A program made the position numbers and the translations under genes. From positions 1 through 14,934 of the forward strand of contig CAKSQS010000063.1 in the NCBI GenBank assembly GCA_934486705.1: 14,934 bases of DNA, read 5' to 3'. This stretch comes from an uncultured Eubacteriales bacterium. Lineage in GTDB: Bacteria > Bacillota > Clostridia > Oscillospirales > Acutalibacteraceae. Positions 5,130 to 14,028 of the stretch are shown here, in pieces (position 1 is the first letter of the stretch; every line of letters begins with the position of its first letter). The notes under the pieces were generated by a model that searched no databases, was not told where the DNA came from, and saw only the letters and a list, made by a program, of their open reading frames with translations.

Positions 5130-7130
5130 TTACGATTCAGACGAAGAGGTTGCCGGGTCAAGCGGGTTAAGTTTCTTATAATCTTCAAAGCTGCTTACCT
5201 TTTGGACAGTACCCTCCTTGAAATCAACGCTTATTACCTGATAATCAAGCGCATTGCTCGATGTAGACCTTATTTTTACCGTGTAAGTGCCGCTGTCACG
5301 CTTTGAAGTAACATTTTCAAATGTGTATTTGCTAATCTGGGTAGCGTCAAGCATCTTACTCTCGGCAACCGCAACGCCATCTTTCCAAAGCGATACATAA
5401 TACTGTTCAAGCTCTAAATCTTTCGGCAGATTAACGGTTATATTAGCCGAAAAGCCTTTGCTGACATAAATCTTAACGGTCGATCCCTCGGCAATGCTGC
5501 TGCCGCTTGCGGGCTCTTGCTTAATGACGTGACCCTCAGGCGCGTACTCATAGCCGCTGCCCTTTGAGTAGTAAACCTCTTCAACCTCGGCAATAAGCTT
5601 TTTATCCTTCAAAAGCTTTTCGGCAGCCGCCTGTTTCATAGTGGTGACTGACGGAGCGTTTACATTCTGTACGGTCTTGCCTGAGCTTACGTAAATAGTG
5701 ATCTTGGCGTTTTCTTCAACAACCTCGGTGCGCTGGGGAGAGGTCTTTATAATAAGTCCCTTTTCAACGTCCTCGCTCGGCATTTCGGTTATAACGGTGG
5801 TAAAGCCCGCCGCCTTAAGCTCTGAAACGCCTGCGGATTCGGTCTTACCGTAAACATCGGGCACTTTTGTGGTGGACTGACCCTTACTTATAAACAGGGT
5901 AATTGACGCGCCCTTTTTAAGCTTCTGACCCTCTGCCTTTGACTGCTCATAGATATAGCCGTAAGCGTAATCGGCGTTGGACTCCCACTTTTCTTCAAAC
6001 TTGAAGTTTGCCTTGTATTCGTCGTTTGAGGTTACGTCCTCAAGCTTTTGACCCACAAATTTCGGGCAGGTAAGCTCAGAGCCCGTGCTTGATAAAAGCC
6101 TCGGCACAAATATTGCCGCAAGAACAACTATAGCGATAACCAGCGTTACGGCAATGCCCGCCAATATCGGTATCATATTATTCTTTTCCTTGGGTTCTTC
6201 CTCTTCGCGCTCGGGTATCTGAACGCTGTCGTAATCAAATGCGGCGGGAGCGAATTTTGTGGGAGAATCGTCCACAAAATAGGAATAATCAAAGGTGAGC
6301 GACGGGTCTTTTCTGAAAGCGCCCAAATCACACAGCATTTCGGACGCCGACTGATAGCGGCGCTCGGGGTTTTTCTGCATTGCGTGCATGGTTATCTGCT
6401 CAAGCCCTAACGGAATTGAGCCGTTTATCTCGGTGGGCAGCTGCGGGTCGCGCTGCAGCTGCATTATGGCAACCGAAACCGCGCTTTCCGCCTGGAAAGG
6501 CAATTGACCGGTAAGCATTTCATAAAGCATAACGCCTACCGAGTAAATATCGGTCTTTTCGTCGGTGCGCTCTCCCCTTGCCTGCTCGGGGCTGATGTAA
6601 TGCACCGAGCCTATAGCCTTATCGGTTATGGTGCGCTGTTCGCTCCTTGCAAAGCGGGCAATGCCGAAATCGGTCACCTTAATAGTGCCGTCGGGCAGAA
6701 CCATTATATTCTGCGGCTTAACGTCTCTGTGCACAATGCCCTTATCGTGCGCGTGCTGCAAACCCTTTAAAATCTGAATGGTGAAGTGCACCGCGTCTTT
6801 CCAACGCAGGCTGCCCTCGCGCTCAATGTATTCTTTAAGGGTAATGCCCTCAATGTACTCCATTACGATATACTGTATAAGGTCGCCGAAGCTTACGTCA
6901 AACACCTTTACAATATTCGGGTGGGAAAGCATTGCGATAGCCTTTGATTCGTTTTTAAAACGGCGGACAAATTCCTCGTTTGAGATAAATTCTTCTTTCA
7001 GAATTTTAACCGCTACTATGCGGTTTTCCTGATTATCGTACGCCTTGTATACTACCGCCATACCGCCTACGCCGATTATTTCCTTAATTTCATATCTGCC
7101 GTCAAGCCGTTTTCCTACAAATTTATCCAT
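5130..7130 (-). CDS. prkC: Membrane Ser/Thr protein kinase with PASTA domains (PrkC/PknB type)
   Basis: Hanks-type kinase that senses muropeptides or lipid II and phosphorylates proteins of cell-wall synthesis, translation and growth control. The 666 residues comprise a cytoplasmic kinase domain (about 13-272) with the glycine loop GVGGMAVVYKA (20-30), Lys42, HRDVKPQN (134-141), DFG (154-156) and a Thr/Ser-rich activation loop before the SPEQARG (180-186). After this come an acidic juxtamembrane linker, one transmembrane helix (about 319-345) and three extracellular PASTA repeats (about 352-417, 419-486, 488-559). Unusually, about 105 further residues follow (562-666): a beta-rich, possibly Ig-like part and a Ser-rich tail. 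The start ATG has AGAAAGGA about 9 nt upstream. The phosphatase gene lies 21 bp upstream and rsgA 5 bp downstream, the classical phospho-signalling cassette. Confidence 0.96.
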   Translation of the reverse strand: MDKFVGKRLDGRYEIKEIIGVGGMAVVYKAYDNQENRIVAVKILKEEFISNEEFVRRFKNESKAIAMLSHPNIVKVFDVSFGDLIQYIVMEYIEGITLKEYIEREGSLRWKDAVHFTIQILKGLQHAHDKGIVHRDVKPQNIMVLPDGTIKVTDFGIARFARSEQRTITDKAIGSVHYISPEQARGERTDEKTDIYSVGVMLYEMLTGQLPFQAESAVSVAIMQLQRDPQLPTEINGSIPLGLEQITMHAMQKNPERRYQSASEMLCDLGAFRKDPSLTFDYSYFVDDSPTKFAPAAFDYDSVQIPEREEEEPKEKNNMIPILAGIAVTLVIAIVVLAAIFVPRLLSSTGSELTCPKFVGQKLEDVTSNDEYKANFKFEEKWESNADYAYGYIYEQSKAEGQKLKKGASITLFISKGQSTTKVPDVYGKTESAGVSELKAAGFTTVITEMPSEDVEKGLIIKTSPQRTEVVEENAKITIYVSSGKTVQNVNAPSVTTMKQAAAEKLLKDKKLIAEVEEVYYSKGSGYEYAPEGHVIKQEPASGSSIAEGSTVKIYVSKGFSANITVNLPKDLELEQYYVSLWKDGVAVAESKMLDATQISKYTFENVTSKRDSGTYTVKIRSTSSNALDYQVISVDFKEGTVQKVSSFEDYKKLNPLDPATSSSES

Positions 7131-7151
7131 ATGTTTTTATCCTTTCTGACG

Positions 7152-7877
7152 TTACTTTGTAACCGTGACAACCGTTATATTATCGCCGCCGCCGTTTTCG
7201 TTGGCTGTTTCAACCAGTTTTTCGGCAACTGCGGATATATCGTTATTTTGAAAGACCTTTAAAATATCCTTATCATCAAGGAAATTTGTAAGTCCGTCCG
7301 AGCAAAGCAGCAGCGTATCGCCGTCCGATAAAGTAAGGCAATCGCTGTCAACCGCCACGTCTTCTTCAGCACCCAAAGCCCTTGTAATAACGTTTTTGCG
7401 CGGGTGAACCTTTGCGTCCTCCGGCGTTATTTTCCCGCTTTCTATAAGCGACTGCACTACAGAGTGGTCGCGGGTGAGTTGCTTAATTTCACCGTTTACA
7501 AGGTAAATTCGGCTGTCCCCCACGTGGGCTATAACCGCCGCACCGTCCTTTACAAACGCCGCAACTGTGGTTGTTCCCATACCGGCAAGCTCCGCGTTGT
7601 TTACCGCCTTATCATAAAGCGATATATTCGCGCTCACAATGGCGTTTTTTAGCGTTTTTTCGGTATCGGTCGTATCCATACTGCTTCTGTAGGAGCGTAT
7701 AACGTACTCCGAAATATGCCGCACGGCAAGCTCGCTTGCAACGTTTCCGGCATTAGCGCCACCCATACCGTCGCAAACCACCGCGAAAACCGCGCCGCCG
7801 TTTATCTCCCCGGCAAAGTATGCGTCCTGATTATCGGTGCGCACCCGTCCCCTGTCGGTTTTACTGAATATCTGCAA
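7152..7877 (-). CDS. prpC: PP2C-family Ser/Thr protein phosphatase (PrpC/Stp)
   Basis: Metal-dependent phosphatase that reverses the action of the PASTA kinase encoded next. Counting from the chosen start, the product has 241 residues with the family motifs intact: DNQD (15-18), VCDGMGG (34-40; metal ligand Asp36), AHVGDSR (117-123), LLCSDGL (190-196; Asp194) and GGGDN (229-233; Asp232). The start needs choosing. A GTG at 7886 touches the AAAGGAGG site with no spacing, whereas TTG at 7877 is 9 nt from GGAGG and gives MQIFSKTD, the usual opening for this family, so I use the TTG. The gene overlaps the end of rlmN by 17 bp, implying coupled translation. Confidence 0.94.
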   Translation of the reverse strand: MQIFSKTDRGRVRTDNQDAYFAGEINGGAVFAVVCDGMGGANAGNVASELAVRHISEYVIRSYRSSMDTTDTEKTLKNAIVSANISLYDKAVNNAELAGMGTTTVAAFVKDGAAVIAHVGDSRIYLVNGEIKQLTRDHSVVQSLIESGKITPEDAKVHPRKNVITRALGAEEDVAVDSDCLTLSDGDTLLLCSDGLTNFLDDKDILKVFQNNDISAVAEKLVETANENGGGDNITVVTVTK

Positions 7878-8913
7878 TGCTTTCACCCTCCTTTACCCGT
7901 TTTCGCAGCTGCCCGCACGAGGCGTTTATATCCGCCCCCAGCGTTCTGCGCACCGTGGCGTTTACGCCGTTTGCGGCAAGCCTTTCTTTAAAACGAAGTA
8001 TTTTATTTTTGTCCGGCTTTTTAAAGGAATTTTCCTTTACCGGATTTGCAGGTATAAGATTAACGTGGCACATAATGCCGCGCAGCTTTTTCGCCAGCAT
8101 ATCTGCGCAGGCGTCTGAATTATTCACGCCGTCTATCAGCGCGTATTCAAAGGAAATGCGCCTTGTGGTGACCGCTTGGTACTCCTTACAGGCGGCAAGC
8201 AATTCATCTATATTCCACCGTTTGTTAACGGGCATTACCAATGAGCGTATATCGTCGCTCGGGGCATGAAGTGAAATTGAAAGCGTTATGGGAAGATTAT
8301 ATTCTTTCAGCTTTTTTATGCCCGACACCACGCCCGATGTGGAAAGGGATATGTGGCGAAGACCTATATTTAAACCCTTTTCATCCGATACAAGCTTTAA
8401 AAACCGCACCGAATTATCAAAATTATCAAGCGGCTCGCCCATACCCATCATAACTATATTTGAAACGCGTATGTTATTATCCCGCTGAACCTCAGTTATC
8501 TGCGCCAGCATTTCGGAAGCCGTAAGACTTCTTGTCAGCCCGTTTATGCCCGAGGCGCAAAATTTGCAGCCCATTCGGCAGCCGACCTGCGTTGAAATGC
8601 ACACGGTGTACCCATGCTCGTATTTCATAAGCACGGTTTCAATAAGCTCGCCGTCAAAAAGGCGGAAAACGTATTTCACCGTTTCGTCAAGCTGCGATGC
8701 ATACCTGCGCTCGATTTCGGCGCTTGCAATATATGCGTCGGCTCTAAGCCTTTCGCGCAGCGCTTTTGAAATATCGGTCATTTCATCAAAATCGGTAACG
8801 CCCGATTGCAGCCAGTGAAATATCTGCTTAGCGCGAAAGCGCGGCTCGCCCATTTCAGCTAAGAAATTTTCAAGCTCGGGCAGATACATTGACCTTATAT
8901 CGATTTTACTCAA
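7861..8913 (-). CDS. rlmN: Dual-specificity 23S rRNA A2503/tRNA A37 C2-methyltransferase (radical SAM)
   Basis: Radical-SAM enzyme that methylates C2 of A2503 in 23S rRNA and, in some bacteria, A37 of tRNAs; it tunes the peptidyl-transferase region and proofreading. The 350 residues include an N-terminal helical domain (about 1-90), the [4Fe-4S] motif CRMGCKFC (Cys112, Cys116, Cys119), GMGEPLDN (157-164) binding SAM, SISLHAP (212-218), and the mechanistic Cys333 in SCGQLR near the C-terminus. Its resistance relative Cfr has a similar core, but context and overall sequence fit housekeeping RlmN. The start is TTG 8913, overlapping the rsmB stop by 8 bp; AAAGGAGG lies 12 nt upstream, a rather long spacing. 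The 3' end overlaps prpC. Confidence 0.96.
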   Translation of the reverse strand: MSKIDIRSMYLPELENFLAEMGEPRFRAKQIFHWLQSGVTDFDEMTDISKALRERLRADAYIASAEIERRYASQLDETVKYVFRLFDGELIETVLMKYEHGYTVCISTQVGCRMGCKFCASGINGLTRSLTASEMLAQITEVQRDNNIRVSNIVMMGMGEPLDNFDNSVRFLKLVSDEKGLNIGLRHISLSTSGVVSGIKKLKEYNLPITLSISLHAPSDDIRSLVMPVNKRWNIDELLAACKEYQAVTTRRISFEYALIDGVNNSDACADMLAKKLRGIMCHVNLIPANPVKENSFKKPDKNKILRFKERLAANGVNATVRRTLGADINASCGQLRKRVKEGESIADIQ

Positions 8914-10195
8914 GCGGAGCGTTTCCCTCCTTTATCAGTAACGCGCAGTAGAACCCGTCTGTTTTATCAATATGCGGCATATATGTGTGTTCATACGCTT
9001 TACGGAACATATTATAACGCATAATAAACGAATTTACAAGATTTTCATTTTCATTTTGCCTTAATGTGCAGGTAGAATACAAAATTCTGCCGCCCTTTTT
9101 CACATACCGCGCCGCATTTTCAAGTATTTTAAGCTGCGTTTGTGTAAGAGATTCATCAAGGCAAACGTCTTTATATTTAATTTCGGGCTTGCGGCGCAGC
9201 ACACCTAACCCCGAGCAGGGAACGTCGCACAGCACCAAATCAAATTCGCCGAGGGTATCATCATAAATTTCGGCGTTTGCCGTTTTCGGCTTTATAATGT
9301 TTATTCCCAGTCGCTTTGCGCCGCTTTCAATAAGCCTTACGCGCTGTTCATATAAATCGCAGGAGATTATTTCGCCCGTGTTTTGCATAAGCATTGCCGC
9401 AGTAAAGCTTTTGCCGCCGGGTGCGGCGCATATATCAAGCACTCTTTCCCCGGGCTTTAGCTCTGCTTTGCCTACCGCACTTTGAGAGGCAAGGTCCTGC
9501 GCGTAGAAAAGCCCCGATTTATAAAGCCCGTTTTCCGAAATATCGGAGCAATGCTTTAAAACAAGCGCGTTTTTATCTTCGCTTATTTCGGCGGTAATTC
9601 CCTGTTCTTCTAATTTCCCCACCAGTTTCTCAGTGCTTATTTTAAGGGTGTTTACCCGCACGGTAAGCGGCGGGGTATCAAGGCTTGCGATTAAAAGCTG
9701 CTTTGCGGTATCTGTGCCGTAATCCTTAACGAACGACCCCACAATAGCGGCGGGGCAGGAATATTTTACCGAGAGGGATTTTATATCATTGCCGTTCGGC
9801 AATTCTACCCTGTTTCGCAGAATGTTTCGCAAAACCGCGTTTACAAAGCCTGCGTTACCGCTCTCCTTTGAGCTTTTTACAAGCTTTACCGCCTCGTTTA
9901 CCGCCGCGCTGTCGGGTATTTTATCCATATAATATATTTGGTAAACGGCGGTTCTTAAAGTATTTACGGTGAACGGCGCTATTTTTTTCACGGGCGTTTT
10001 TACAAACTGTGAAATAATGTAATCAAGGGTTATTTTGCGGTCAAGCACGCCGTAAAACAGCGCGGAGGCAAGCGCCCTGTCCGCCCCCGCAAGCCCCGAT
10101 TTTGTCAAAACCTCATTAAGCGCTATATTTGAATACGCCGTGCCGCAGTTTACCCGCATTAAGGCGTTTACGGCGGTTTTCCGTGCGTCAGCCAT
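8906..10195 (-). CDS. rsmB: 16S rRNA m5C967 methyltransferase (RsmB/Sun)
   Basis: Adds a methyl group to C5 of cytosine 967 in 16S rRNA with SAM as donor. The 429 residues (from ATG 10195) comprise a NusB-like RNA-binding N-terminal domain (about 1-130), a linker, and a Rossmann methyltransferase domain with SAM motif LDICAAPGGKSF (253-264), acidic residues in SCDLYE (278-283), the product-release Cys327 in DVPCSGLG and the nucleophile Cys376 in YSTCTLRQNENE. ATG 10195 gives an 8-bp overlap with the fmt stop; a TTG 12 bp further upstream is possible but has no better ribosome binding site. Coupling to fmt translation is likely. Confidence 0.95.
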   Translation of the reverse strand: MADARKTAVNALMRVNCGTAYSNIALNEVLTKSGLAGADRALASALFYGVLDRKITLDYIISQFVKTPVKKIAPFTVNTLRTAVYQIYYMDKIPDSAAVNEAVKLVKSSKESGNAGFVNAVLRNILRNRVELPNGNDIKSLSVKYSCPAAIVGSFVKDYGTDTAKQLLIASLDTPPLTVRVNTLKISTEKLVGKLEEQGITAEISEDKNALVLKHCSDISENGLYKSGLFYAQDLASQSAVGKAELKPGERVLDICAAPGGKSFTAAMLMQNTGEIISCDLYEQRVRLIESGAKRLGINIIKPKTANAEIYDDTLGEFDLVLCDVPCSGLGVLRRKPEIKYKDVCLDESLTQTQLKILENAARYVKKGGRILYSTCTLRQNENENLVNSFIMRYNMFRKAYEHTYMPHIDKTDGFYCALLIKEGNAPLE

Positions 10196-11123
10196 TTTCG
10201 TACTCAATTTCGGTGCCCAAAGCTATGGGTCTGCCGCATAAATACTGCTTTGCGTTCATAGGCTTTGAGCCCTCGGGCTGAATTGTTTCAAGCGAAATTG
10301 CGTTTTCTCTGCAGGCGATTATAAGTTCGTTATCGCTTTTAAGCACCGTGCCCGCCGTGCCGCGCATATTTACAACGCGGCTCTTTATTATTTTTATGCG
10401 CTTGCCGCCCGATATAAAGAAAGCGACAGGCCAGGGGTAAAAGCCGCGCACCGCGTTGTGAACCTCGTCCGCAGTCATATCGCGAAAGCTTATCTTCGCC
10501 ATTTCCTTTTTAATAATAGGCGCTGCAGTCGCTTCAGTCTCATCCTGCTTTATAGGGGTAACGCTTCCGTTTTCAAGGTCCGCAAGGGTCTTTATCAGTA
10601 GCTTAGCGCCTATAACCGAAAGCCGCTCAAAAAGCTCGCCCGCAGTTTCTTCCGCGCCTATTTCGGTAACCGCCGTTTCTAAAATATCACCCGTGTCCAT
10701 ACCCTCGTCCATTTGCATTGCGGTAACGCCCGTTTCCTTTTCGCCGTTTACAATGCACCACTGTATGGGCGCCGCTCCCCTGTATTTAGGCAGAAGAGAC
10801 GCGTGCCCGTTTACGCAGCCGTAACGCGGCAGGGTTAAAATTTCCGTAGGTAAAATTTTACCGTAAGCCACCACCGCTATAACGTCGGGGGCAATATCTC
10901 TTATTATCTTTTCCGCCTCACCGTCGCGTAAAGTACGCGGCTGAAAAACGGGTATTCCGTGCATTTCGGCGCATACCTTTACGGGCGGCGGGGTAAGTAT
11001 TTGCTTTCTGCCCACGGGCTTATCGGGCTGGGCGAAAACCGCCGCAACTGTGTGACCCGCGTTTATCAGTGCCTCAAGCGTTTTAACCGCATAATCGGGA
11101 GTGCCCATAAAAACTATTTTCAT
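10188..11123 (-). CDS. fmt: Methionyl-tRNA formyltransferase
   Basis: Transfers a formyl group from 10-formyl-tetrahydrofolate to methionyl-initiator tRNA in the cytoplasm, making fMet-tRNA for translation initiation. The 311 residues match the family length. The catalytic domain opens with MKIVFMGTPDYAV and has Asn105 and His107 in NGHASLLPKYRGAAPIQW, and Asp143 in EGMDTGDIL, the classical Asn-His-Asp set. The C-terminal tRNA-binding OB domain spans about 205-311. The commoner NVHASLLP here reads NGHASLLP, a small change between the catalytic residues. ATG 11123 has GAGG 8 nt upstream. It lies directly after def, pairing formyl addition with formyl removal in one transcript. Confidence 0.97.
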   Translation of the reverse strand: MKIVFMGTPDYAVKTLEALINAGHTVAAVFAQPDKPVGRKQILTPPPVKVCAEMHGIPVFQPRTLRDGEAEKIIRDIAPDVIAVVAYGKILPTEILTLPRYGCVNGHASLLPKYRGAAPIQWCIVNGEKETGVTAMQMDEGMDTGDILETAVTEIGAEETAGELFERLSVIGAKLLIKTLADLENGSVTPIKQDETEATAAPIIKKEMAKISFRDMTADEVHNAVRGFYPWPVAFFISGGKRIKIIKSRVVNMRGTAGTVLKSDNELIIACRENAISLETIQPEGSKPMNAKQYLCGRPIALGTEIEYENG

Positions 11124-11138
11124 TAAGAAAACCTCGGC

Positions 11139-11579
11139 TTATTTTTTAATTCTGTCTATATAAAGTATTCCGTCAAGGTGGTCTATTTCGTGGCAGATTG
11201 CCCTTGCCTTAAAGCCCTCGGCGGTAAGCTTAAAGGGCTTGCCGTTTCTGTCCTGCGCGTGAATTTTTACCTTCATAGGTCGCACAACATCTTCATATCT
11301 TCCGGGAATGGAAAGGCAGCCTTCCTGCCCCTCCTGGCTTCCGCTTTCCTTATCTATTACGGGATTTATAAGCTCTATAATTCCGTCGCCCACATCTACT
11401 ATGCAGTATCTTCTCAGTATTCCCACCTGCGGCGCGGCAAGCCCCACGCCCTCGGCTTTATACATAGTTTCCGCCATATCGTCAAGCACGGTCGCCAGTT
11501 TTTCATCAAAGGTTAGCTGCGTGCGGCACACCTTGCGCAGAATGTCGTCCCCTATTTTAACAATGTTTCTTATTGCCAT
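11139..11579 (-). CDS. def: Peptide deformylase
   Basis: Metal-dependent hydrolase that removes the N-formyl group from nascent proteins at the ribosome exit. All three family motifs are present in its 146 residues: motif I GVGLAAPQVG (44-53), motif II EGCLSIPG (86-93; metal ligand Cys88) and motif III HEIDHLDG (130-137; ligands His130 and His134, catalytic Glu131). The short length without a C-terminal helical extension, together with EGCLS, fits the compact form common in Clostridia. ATG 11579 has GGAGG 8 nt upstream. It lies 12 bp after priA and 15 bp before fmt on the same strand. Confidence 0.97.
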   Translation of the reverse strand: MAIRNIVKIGDDILRKVCRTQLTFDEKLATVLDDMAETMYKAEGVGLAAPQVGILRRYCIVDVGDGIIELINPVIDKESGSQEGQEGCLSIPGRYEDVVRPMKVKIHAQDRNGKPFKLTAEGFKARAICHEIDHLDGILYIDRIKK

Positions 11580-11591
11580 ACGGCGGTCCTC

Positions 11592-14009
11592 CTATATTAC
11601 GGTTTCGGGGTTCATATCCGCCGAAACGGTCGCGTCCTTTGTAAGCTTTATATCAAGCGCCCGCCGCAGCAGCTCTCTGAACCGTTTGCCTGCGCGGCAC
11701 TTTATTATCATTCTGTATCGGTACTTACCGTTCACCCGCGGTACAGACGCGGGCGACGGACCGAGAATTATCATTTTAACGTCATTATATTCATTTTCAA
11801 GCATACCGCGAATTGCGCGGAATACGTCGGTTATCGCCTTTTCGGCGGCGGCACGGTCTGCCGCGCGGGATATAACCGCGCAAATATCGCAATACGGCGG
11901 ATATACCATAAGGCGGCGGGTCATAATTTCTTCCTCGTAAAAGCCGTCGTAATCCTGGCGGGCGGCAAGCTTTATAACGCTGCTTTCGGGGTTCATACTC
12001 TGAATTACGGCAAGTCCCCTGTTGCCGCCGCGCCCCGCTCTGCCTACTACTTGGGTAAGCAGCGAAAAGGTTCTTTCAAAGCTGCGGAAATCCTCGCTGT
12101 AAGTCGCGCTGTCCGCACCCAAAACGCCCACAAGCGTCACATTGGGAAAATCAAGCCCCTTTGCCACCATTTGCGTGCCTAATAAAATATCGTATTCGCC
12201 CGCCGCAAAGGCTTCAAGGTACATAGCGTATGAGTCGGCTGCCATGGTGCTGTCGGCATCTAACCTTAAAACACGCGCCGACGGGAAAAGGCTTTTAAGC
12301 TCTTCTTCCACCTTTTGCGTGCCCGCGCCCAAAAATTTCATATGCTGCCCGCCGCACTCGGGGCACTTGCCGCCCGACGGCACGGAATACCCGCAATAGT
12401 GGCACATAAGCCTGTGGTTTGCCGAGTGGTAGGTAAGCGAAATGCTGCAATTGGGGCAGCTCATAACATACCCGCACTCAGGGCAGGAAACATATGTATT
12501 ATGCCCGCGCCTGTTTAAAAGAAGTATAGCCTGCTTTTTTTCTTCAAGCACGTTTGTCAGCCTATCGTAAAGTCGGCGGCTTATAAGCGACGAATTTCCG
12601 CTTAAAATTTCCTGCTTCATATCCACCGTTTCAACCTGCGGCAGCACCGCCCCGCCGAAACGATTTTTAAGCCTGTAAAGGGAATATTTGCCTATTTTAG
12701 CCTCGGTAAAGCTTTCTACCGAGGGCGTAGCCGAAGCAAGGCACAAAAGCGCCTTGTGGTATTTCGCCCTGAACCGCGCTAATGTTCGCGCGTGAAAGCG
12801 CGGCGACTGCTCGGATTTATAGGTGTGCTCCTGCTCCTCGTCAATTATAATAAGCCCCAAATTTTCAAAGGGAGCGAATATTGCGCTGCGCGTGCCCACG
12901 GCTATAAGCGCGTCGCCGTTTTTTACCCGCTGCCATTCGTCCATACGCTTGCCCATTGACATAGCGCTGTGAAAAACCGCTATTTTATCGCCGTAGCGGG
13001 CTGCAAAAATACCGAGCAATTGCGGCGTTAAGGATATTTCGGGCACCATTACTATTACTCCGCGGTTATCTGCCGTAATACGGTCGGCAAGCTTTAAAAA
13101 TACCTGCGTTTTGCCCGAGCCCGTAACCCCGTAAAGCAGCGATACCGCGCCCTCGCTTTTCTCATATTCGGCGGTCATACCGTCATACGCCGCCTGCTGC
13201 TCGTCCGTCAGTGAAATTTCGGTCTGCTCCGCTTCAAGCCCCTGCCTTATAACCGTTCTGAAAACCCGTTTTTCATAGGGTATTAAAAAGCCCTCGGCTA
13301 TAAGCTTATCGGTAACTCCTGCGGATACGCCCGTAAAATAGCGCAGCTCCTTAATGCTTATGCTCCCGGCCTCGCGCACAAAATTGAATATCTCGCGCTG
13401 TCTCGGGGTCAGCTTTTCTTCATTTATATCGTCAGAAACGGCGGCGCGCACCCGTTTTTCGCCCGCGTCGTTTACGCGGCGGCGGCTTTCCCTGTTTTTG
13501 AAAAGCGCCTCTTTTTCGCACATATCTTCCAGTATATCCGAAGTAATGCCGAGCTTACGTTTAACCGCGCTTTCCTCTTTTTCGCCGCTTTTTAAAAGAT
13601 AATCGAAAACCGATTTTTCGGTATCGCTCAAAAGCGAGCGCGCCGAAAAATCCTCATTCGCCGAAAAATAGTTTACAAGGCGGTAATTAAGCCCTGCGGG
13701 TAAAGCGGCGTGCACCGCGTCATAATATGTGCAGAAATAATGCTCGCGCAAAAAAAGGCATAGCTCCAGCATTTCGCGCGTTAAAACGGGCTGTTTATCG
13801 GTAACGGAAATAATTTCCTTTAAATTATCCGTCCGGGTTTCGCAAACGCTGAAAATCATTCCCTGTTTTTTTATATTGCCCTTACCGAAAGGCACGGTCA
13901 CCCTGCACCCCGGCACGGCGTTGCAGTTTTCGGGGAGCGCATACGAATAAAGCCTGTCATACGCGTTTGTTGCGCCGTCAAGCGCCACTTCCGCCGCAAG
14001 CCCCGTCAT
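11592..14009 (-). CDS. priA: Primosomal protein N' (PriA), replication restart helicase
   Basis: 3'-to-5' DNA helicase that recognises abandoned replication forks and reloads the replisome. The 805 residues include an N-terminal 3'-end-binding domain (about 5-105), a winged-helix-like middle part (about 190-250), and helicase lobe 1 with Walker A GVTGSGKT (294-301), the DEEQ box (390-393) and SATP (426-429). A zinc-binding insertion has four CxxC pairs (Cys509/512, 518/521, 536/539, 549/552). Lobe 2 contains GTQMVAKGLDFPNV (611-624) and QVVGRAGR (653-660). All eight zinc cysteines are present, so it should be functional. ATG 14009 has GGGGAG about 5 nt upstream. In B. subtilis coaBC separates rpoZ from priA; here they are 19 bp apart. 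Confidence 0.97.
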   Translation of the reverse strand: MTGLAAEVALDGATNAYDRLYSYALPENCNAVPGCRVTVPFGKGNIKKQGMIFSVCETRTDNLKEIISVTDKQPVLTREMLELCLFLREHYFCTYYDAVHAALPAGLNYRLVNYFSANEDFSARSLLSDTEKSVFDYLLKSGEKEESAVKRKLGITSDILEDMCEKEALFKNRESRRRVNDAGEKRVRAAVSDDINEEKLTPRQREIFNFVREAGSISIKELRYFTGVSAGVTDKLIAEGFLIPYEKRVFRTVIRQGLEAEQTEISLTDEQQAAYDGMTAEYEKSEGAVSLLYGVTGSGKTQVFLKLADRITADNRGVIVMVPEISLTPQLLGIFAARYGDKIAVFHSAMSMGKRMDEWQRVKNGDALIAVGTRSAIFAPFENLGLIIIDEEQEHTYKSEQSPRFHARTLARFRAKYHKALLCLASATPSVESFTEAKIGKYSLYRLKNRFGGAVLPQVETVDMKQEILSGNSSLISRRLYDRLTNVLEEKKQAILLLNRRGHNTYVSCPECGYVMSCPNCSISLTYHSANHRLMCHYCGYSVPSGGKCPECGGQHMKFLGAGTQKVEEELKSLFPSARVLRLDADSTMAADSYAMYLEAFAAGEYDILLGTQMVAKGLDFPNVTLVGVLGADSATYSEDFRSFERTFSLLTQVVGRAGRGGNRGLAVIQSMNPESSVIKLAARQDYDGFYEEEIMTRRLMVYPPYCDICAVISRAADRAAAEKAITDVFRAIRGMLENEYNDVKMIILGPSPASVPRVNGKYRYRMIIKCRAGKRFRELLRRALDIKLTKDATVSADMNPETVI

Positions 14010-14028
14010 ACAAGCTCCCCCTTTTTAA

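Noticed and set aside
7716..8453. Several plus-strand open frames of 66-130 codons
   Set aside because: They are antisense to prpC and rlmN, both with intact catalytic motifs, and their products show no recognisable domains.
7861..8913. Possible Cfr-type antibiotic-resistance methyltransferase
   Set aside because: The radical SAM core is shared, but operon position, length and overall sequence fit the housekeeping RlmN; nothing suggests horizontal transfer.
11308..11940. 210-codon open frame on the plus strand
   Set aside because: It lies antisense across def and the 3' end of priA, both clear genes. The Ser/Ile-rich product is typical of an antisense shadow and no ribosome binding site is apparent.
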